DNA of 10,265 nt from UBA4655 sp964585575 (lineage in GTDB: Bacteria > Planctomycetota > Planctomycetia > Pirellulales > UBA1268). Location: positions 1-10,265 of the forward strand of contig CAZPEM010000118.1 of NCBI GenBank assembly GCA_964585575.1, given 5' to 3'. How positions within the stretch are numbered: position 1 is the stretch's first letter; every line of letters begins with the position of its first letter. The notes under the pieces are model-generated. The model saw only the letters and a program-made list of their open reading frames with translations, was not told the origin of the DNA and ran no database searches. Positions 6,941-10,265 of this stretch are shown here, in pieces. The position numbers were made by a program, and so were the translations under genes.

Positions 6941-8793
6941 GTCCCACCTCCGCCCACGATCGCCCGGATCGCCGCCCGCGCCTCGTCGATCCGCGGATCC
7001 GAGGCCGCCGCCGCACGCCGGTCGATCTCCTCGAGAGCCTCACCGAGCACCACGTCGCGGAGCGTGGAGGCGAGCAGGTCGCACCGCCTCACCGACCAGC
7101 CGGCGAAGAGCGATTCCAACAGGGGCTTCAGCCCGCTCGTGGTGAGCTCGAGCGCGCCCTCCCCCGCGATCGACGCGGCCGCGCCGACGACCACGTCGCC
7201 GACGTGGTGCACAAGCGCCGTCAGGCCACCGGCGGTCGCCGCCGCCGCCGGCACGGCCGCCGCGCCGGCGAGCCCCAGGCCGACCGTCACCGCGGGTCGG
7301 ACGACGGCGCCGACGTTGAGCCCCGTGAGGATCCAGCCGACGGCATCGGGCCGGGCTGCGGCGAAGCGGTCGAGTTCGCCCCTGACGAACCTCCGGTAAT
7401 CATCGGAGACGAGCGGCAGGGCCGCGTGACGCCGCTGGAGCTCGACGAACCACGCCTCGCGGTCCCCCTGCACGAGCCGTTCGCCGAGCACGCTCCTCAC
7501 GAGTTCGTCGCGACGGCAGGCGTCGTCGAGCCGATCGAGGAAGTCGCCCATCGCCGTCTTGAGACCCGCGAGCTCCTCGGCCACGAAGTCGCTTCGCCTC
7601 CCGGCCTCGTCGCCGAGCAGGCCGATCCGCCTGCCGAGCCAGGCCACGCCGCTTCCCGCCATCCGGTAGGCCCCGCTGACGGCGAGATCGAACCGCGAAC
7701 GCCTCGGCTCGAGCCAGCTCCAGATCTCGTTCCACACCACCTCGCGGGGCGCTGGCGGCAGGCTCGCCTTCACCTGCGCCTCCTCGACCAGCAGCCGTCT
7801 CGCCTCCCGCCAGCGAGCAGCCTGCAGTTCGATGGTGCCGAGCCAGTGCGGGGCGCCGGCGTCCTCGTCGAGAACGATCGCGAGCGACCCGGCGAGCGCC
7901 GCCTGCTTGATCGCGTCGAAGTCGATGCGGGTGAGACGCTCAACCAGATCGGCCGCCGAAAGGGGGGCGGTCGAGGGGGCCGTCGTTGAATCGCCCGTGA
8001 CTTCGAAAAAGTCGATGCCCCCCTGCGAAGCGCGGTCGCGGTTCCACGGGGCGGCGTAGACCGCGATCGGCTCGAGGCCGGTCTGCCGCTTGAACGTGTC
8101 GAGCCATCCACCGATCACGGCCGCCTGCTGCGGCCAGTCGAGCATGTTGAAGACCACGACCACCGCCTTGCCCGCCGCAGCCGCGGCGGCGAAGAACTCC
8201 CTCACGGCGGCGTCGTTGTACTTCTGCTGGGTGAGCACCGCGACGATGAGGTCGCAGGCGGTTCGCACGAGCTCCGCCCGCCGCCAGTTGTCGCGCAGCG
8301 TGCCGTCGACGTCGGGCGTGTCGAGGAGCACGAGTCGAGCTGGCTGCCGACCGCTCGCGTCCTCGCGCCAGAAGAGCCGATGCGGCCCCCCGTCCGCGAG
8401 CGGATCGTCCTCGCCTGCGAGGCGGACCACCTCGAACCCGGGAAACAACCTCGCCACGGCGGCGGGATCGGAAAAGCCCCGCGGCAGGCTCGCGACGGGG
8501 TGTCGCGTGCGGGCCGCCTCCGGCGACGAGCGGCTCATCGCGGAGCCGGCGACCGCGTTGGCGATGAGGCTCTTGCCGGTGTTCGTCCCGCCGCAGACGG
8601 CCACGACGAGCATCGGATCGGCCGCGGCCTGCGGCTCGAGCTTCACGAAGAGTTCGTCGTGCCAGGCCGCCCGCGAGGGATCCGGCGCCGCAAGCGACCG
8701 CGCCAGCGGCACGAGGCCGCGAATCGAATCGCACATTCGTTCGATCGCCGCCGCTCCCGGTTTGCCGGACTCCGGCGAAAGGCCTAAACTCAT
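6937..8793 (-). CDS. dynamin-like membrane GTPase, first of a pair
   Basis: A 618-residue P-loop GTPase paralogous to the next gene. It has G1 CGGTNTGKS (67-75), G3 LLDTPDVDG (156-164) with Asp161 in place of the G3 Gly, an LTQQKY motif (187-192) matching STAQKY of its partner, and a recognisable G4 NMLD (216-219) with Met in place of Lys. A helical region (about 280-480) follows. A strongly hydrophobic Gly/Ala/Val-rich stretch (about 486-544) is the probable membrane-inserting part, and a final helical segment (about 550-612) ends the protein. The layout fits bacterial dynamin-like proteins, which often occur as adjacent pairs that work as hetero-oligomers. The ATG at 8793 is chosen; it has no SD. 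An in-frame GTG at 8850 would add 19 residues and run through the inverted repeat at 8809-8829. It is the first gene of the four-gene operon ending in the ABC importer. Confidence 0.82.
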   Translation of the reverse strand: MSLGLSPESGKPGAAAIERMCDSIRGLVPLARSLAAPDPSRAAWHDELFVKLEPQAAADPMLVVAVCGGTNTGKSLIANAVAGSAMSRSSPEAARTRHPVASLPRGFSDPAAVARLFPGFEVVRLAGEDDPLADGGPHRLFWREDASGRQPARLVLLDTPDVDGTLRDNWRRAELVRTACDLIVAVLTQQKYNDAAVREFFAAAAAAGKAVVVVFNMLDWPQQAAVIGGWLDTFKRQTGLEPIAVYAAPWNRDRASQGGIDFFEVTGDSTTAPSTAPLSAADLVERLTRIDFDAIKQAALAGSLAIVLDEDAGAPHWLGTIELQAARWREARRLLVEEAQVKASLPPAPREVVWNEIWSWLEPRRSRFDLAVSGAYRMAGSGVAWLGRRIGLLGDEAGRRSDFVAEELAGLKTAMGDFLDRLDDACRRDELVRSVLGERLVQGDREAWFVELQRRHAALPLVSDDYRRFVRGELDRFAAARPDAVGWILTGLNVGAVVRPAVTVGLGLAGAAAVPAAAATAGGLTALVHHVGDVVVGAAASIAGEGALELTTSGLKPLLESLFAGWSVRRCDLLASTLRDVVLGEALEEIDRRAAAASDPRIDEARAAIRAIVGGGGT

Positions 8794-8808
8794 GTTGAAA
8801 AGTGTGTC

Positions 8809-8829
8809 TTGCCGGGGCCGTCCCGGCAA
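8809..8829. repeat. inverted repeat between divergent genes
   Basis: A perfect 8-bp inverted repeat (TTGCCGGG and CCCGGCAA) with a 5-bp spacer lies in the 89-bp space between the divergent starts of the GTPase operon (8793) and the metallo-hydrolase (8883). It could be an operator for one or both promoters, or a hairpin in the operon leader. A related TTTGCCGG/CCGGCGAAA pair lies at about 8760-8780, inside the GTPase gene. No clear -35/-10 pair was found nearby. Confidence 0.4.
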
Positions 8830-8882
8830 ATCGTCCGTTCCGCACGCCACTTTGCCGAATCGTCCGCCAGTCCGCCACGCCC

Positions 8883-9689
8883 ATGCTCACCCGCCGACCG
8901 GTGTTTCCCGGTGTCATCGAGATGAACTACCAGGCCGGCTGGCGGATCGGCTGCAACGTCTATCTCGTGCACGACGACGACGGTTGGGTGCTCGTCGATA
9001 TCGGCTACGAGGAGACCGTCGACGAGATCATCGAGATGATCCGCCAGATGGACTTTCCCCTGTCGCAGTGCCGGGCGCTCGTCGCGACGCATGCCGACGT
9101 TGACCACATCCAGGGCCTCGCCAAGGCCAAGTCGATCCTGAAGGCCCCCGTGTGTGCCCACGCGAAGGCCGTGGAGGCGCTCGAGAAGGGGGATCGGATC
9201 AAGACGTTCGCGGAGATCTCGGCGCAGAACGTACGGATGGAAATGCCGCCCGTGAAGGTCGATCGCGTGGTGAAAAACGGCGACACGATCGAGGCGGGTG
9301 CGAGGTCGCTCGAGGTCTGGCACACTCCCGGCCACACCGACAGCCAGCTCGCGCTCCGCACGGGCAACCTCCTGCTCTCGGGCGACAACATCTATCGCGA
9401 CGGCTCGGTCGGTGCGATCGACGCCCATCACGGCAGCGACATCCCTTCCTTCATCCGGTCGCTCGGGCGGATTCGCGGCAGCGACGTCGAATGGCTCCTC
9501 CCGAGCCACGGCCCGATCTTCCGCAAGGACGACCGGCTGCTCGACGCCACGATCGAGCGGCTCGAGGGCTACCTGAAGCTCGCCGATTTCGGCACCTGCG
9601 CTCCCAACTGGCCCCTCATCGAGGATTGGGACCGCGAATTGGCCGAGGGCCGCTTTCCGTCCGGCAGGCAGCCCGTCACGTCCAGGTGA
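8883..9689 (+). CDS. metallo-beta-lactamase-fold metal-dependent hydrolase
   Basis: A 268-residue cytoplasmic protein (no signal peptide) of the MBL-fold superfamily. The first metal motif is THADVDHIQG (69-78), so HxDxDH instead of the usual HxHxDH. HTPGHT (147-152) supplies His151, SGDN (167-170) supplies the bridging Asp168, and SHG (208-210) supplies His209. All other ligand positions are kept, so the protein is probably an active metal hydrolase, but its substrate is unknown. MBL-fold enzymes of this size act on thioesters, lactones, phosphodiesters and other esters. The ATG at 8883 gives the usual short lead-in to the first strand. No SD is visible, and ATG 8922-8924 (MNYQAGW) is a possible later start. 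It diverges from the GTPase operon, so shared regulation is possible. Confidence 0.87.
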   Translation: MLTRRPVFPGVIEMNYQAGWRIGCNVYLVHDDDGWVLVDIGYEETVDEIIEMIRQMDFPLSQCRALVATHADVDHIQGLAKAKSILKAPVCAHAKAVEALEKGDRIKTFAEISAQNVRMEMPPVKVDRVVKNGDTIEAGARSLEVWHTPGHTDSQLALRTGNLLLSGDNIYRDGSVGAIDAHHGSDIPSFIRSLGRIRGSDVEWLLPSHGPIFRKDDRLLDATIERLEGYLKLADFGTCAPNWPLIEDWDRELAEGRFPSGRQPVTSR

Positions 9690-9806
9690 CCGCCCGACGG
9701 ACCCTGCGGGATTTTCCGTGAAGACCGGTCATGCCGGCTGCCGATAGTTTTCCGGACGGGATGTTTTCGCGCCGGCCATTCGGAGGCGGAACTCCCGGCG
9801 AAATGT

Positions 9807-9815
9807 GGGGGGGGG
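9807..9815 (+). promoter_or_regulatory. G9 tract acting as ribosome binding region
   Basis: Nine consecutive G end 6 nt before the ATG at 9822. This G-run is the only purine-rich element in SD position for the small secreted protein. Homopolymers of this length can vary by slippage and are prone to sequencing error, so the exact spacing should be treated with caution. Confidence 0.4.
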
Positions 9816-9821
9816 ACAACC

Positions 9822-10157
9822 ATGGTTCGGCATTTCTTCGCCGGCGTGATCGCGGCGGCGCTTCTGGCTACGGCCGGCTCGGCCTCGGCCCAAAACTACG
9901 GCGGCGGCCAGGGCGACTACATCCGCCCGAGGCCGTATCCGTACGCCTATTCCGACTGGAACCGCTTCTACCACTACCCCTACGTCTTCTACCCGCACAA
10001 CTACGCTCCCAACGCCTACATGCAGAGCGCCGAGGACCTCTACCACCGCTACCCGCAGGAGATGCGGACCCCGGTCTACAACCGCGCCTGGCAAAACTAC
10101 TACCCGAAGCCGCGGCGGTATCACCAAGGCCACCACTTCATCCTCGACGTGTTCTGA
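9822..10157 (+). CDS. small secreted Tyr-rich protein of unknown function
   Basis: A 111-residue protein with a clear Sec signal peptide (MVRHFF, hydrophobic 7-18, cleavage after ASA at 21-23). The mature 88 residues contain 17 tyrosines and many Pro, His, Asn and Arg. They fall in an YPYAYSDWNRFYHYPY region (39-54), a middle segment (YMQSAEDLYHRYP, 66-78) and a hydrophobic C-terminal end HHFILDVF (104-111). No enzyme motif or membrane helix is present after the signal. The composition is typical of small exported planctomycete proteins of unknown role, perhaps envelope or matrix components; this is inferred from composition only. The signal peptide and the natural stop make it a real gene rather than a chance frame. 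It lies 132 nt after the hydrolase gene with no clear terminator between, so co-transcription is possible. Confidence 0.82.
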   Translation: MVRHFFAGVIAAALLATAGSASAQNYGGGQGDYIRPRPYPYAYSDWNRFYHYPYVFYPHNYAPNAYMQSAEDLYHRYPQEMRTPVYNRAWQNYYPKPRRYHQGHHFILDVF

Positions 10158-10205
10158 ACACGGTCGCGGAGCAAAGGCGGCTTCCGTCCTGGCGGCTGGA
10201 AGGAT

Positions 10206-10246
10206 GCGGCATGCCGCCGGGGAAGCGAACGTCCCCCCGACGTTCG
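10206..10246. repeat. palindrome and hairpin in the right-edge intergenic tail
   Basis: Two perfect structures follow the small secreted protein gene. One is a 12-bp palindrome GCGGCATGCCGC (10206-10217). The other is an 8-bp stem CGAACGTC/GACGTTCG with a five-C loop (10226-10246). No T-run follows either of them on the plus strand, so a standard intrinsic terminator cannot be claimed. They may act in Rho-dependent ending or RNA protection, or belong to a repeat continuing outside the window. Confidence 0.35.
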
Positions 10247-10265
10247 GCATCAAGGTGCCCACGCG

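Noticed and set aside
5840..7399. 519-codon plus-strand frame opposite the GTPases
   Set aside because: It crosses the junction of two well-supported minus-strand genes and shows typical antisense low-complexity composition.
9729..10262. 177-codon minus-strand frame opposite the Tyr-rich protein
   Set aside because: It has no SD or domain, and the plus-strand protein has a clear signal peptide and natural stop, so this is a shadow.
10211..10265. Start of a further plus-strand gene at ATG 10211
   Set aside because: The ATG lies inside a palindrome, has no SD, and only 18 Arg/Pro/Ser-rich codons are visible before the edge.

Overview
The window is GC-rich DNA, most likely from a planctomycete (Pirellulales-like). 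The main clue is the truncated gene at the left edge. It has the pilin-like N-terminus and the 'LLPAVQSAREAARR' signature of the DUF1559 family, which is greatly expanded in Planctomycetes. Small secreted Cys-rich and Tyr-rich proteins of unknown function and many genes without a Shine-Dalgarno sequence fit this. The taxonomic call is an inference. The assembly has one 100-N gap (2875-2974).

Left part (1-2029): a minus-strand transcription unit starts from a good sigma70-type promoter (763-790). It runs directly into a well-conserved cobalamin riboswitch (509-755), then a roughly 340-nt leader, then the DUF1559 gene (1-165, cut by the edge). Diverging from it, a plus-strand gene (1220-1939) encodes a secreted protein with 38 cysteines in its mature part. 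It is built from three His/Lys-rich linkers alternating with EPACGA-type repeats, and it ends at a textbook intrinsic terminator (1993-2029).

Middle (2160-8793): a stand-alone class I glutamine amidotransferase (2160-2864) runs toward the gap. On the other side of the gap lies a four-gene minus-strand operon, read right to left. It has two paralogous dynamin-like membrane GTPases (6937-8793 and 5144-6940), a fused substrate-binding/permease protein (3600-5144) and the ATPase of a polar amino-acid ABC importer (2975-3603, C-terminus lost in the gap). All three junctions overlap by 1-4 nt (GTGA, TGATG, GTGA), and each downstream gene has an SD sequence, so the four products are probably made together. 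This GTPase-pair-plus-importer arrangement is the most unusual gene combination here.

Right part (8883-10265): a metallo-beta-lactamase-fold hydrolase with an altered metal motif (HxDxDH) diverges from the GTPase operon across an 89-nt spacer that holds a perfect inverted repeat. It is followed by a small secreted Tyr-rich protein and a hairpin-containing tail. No tRNA, rRNA, CRISPR array, insertion sequence or phage gene was seen.
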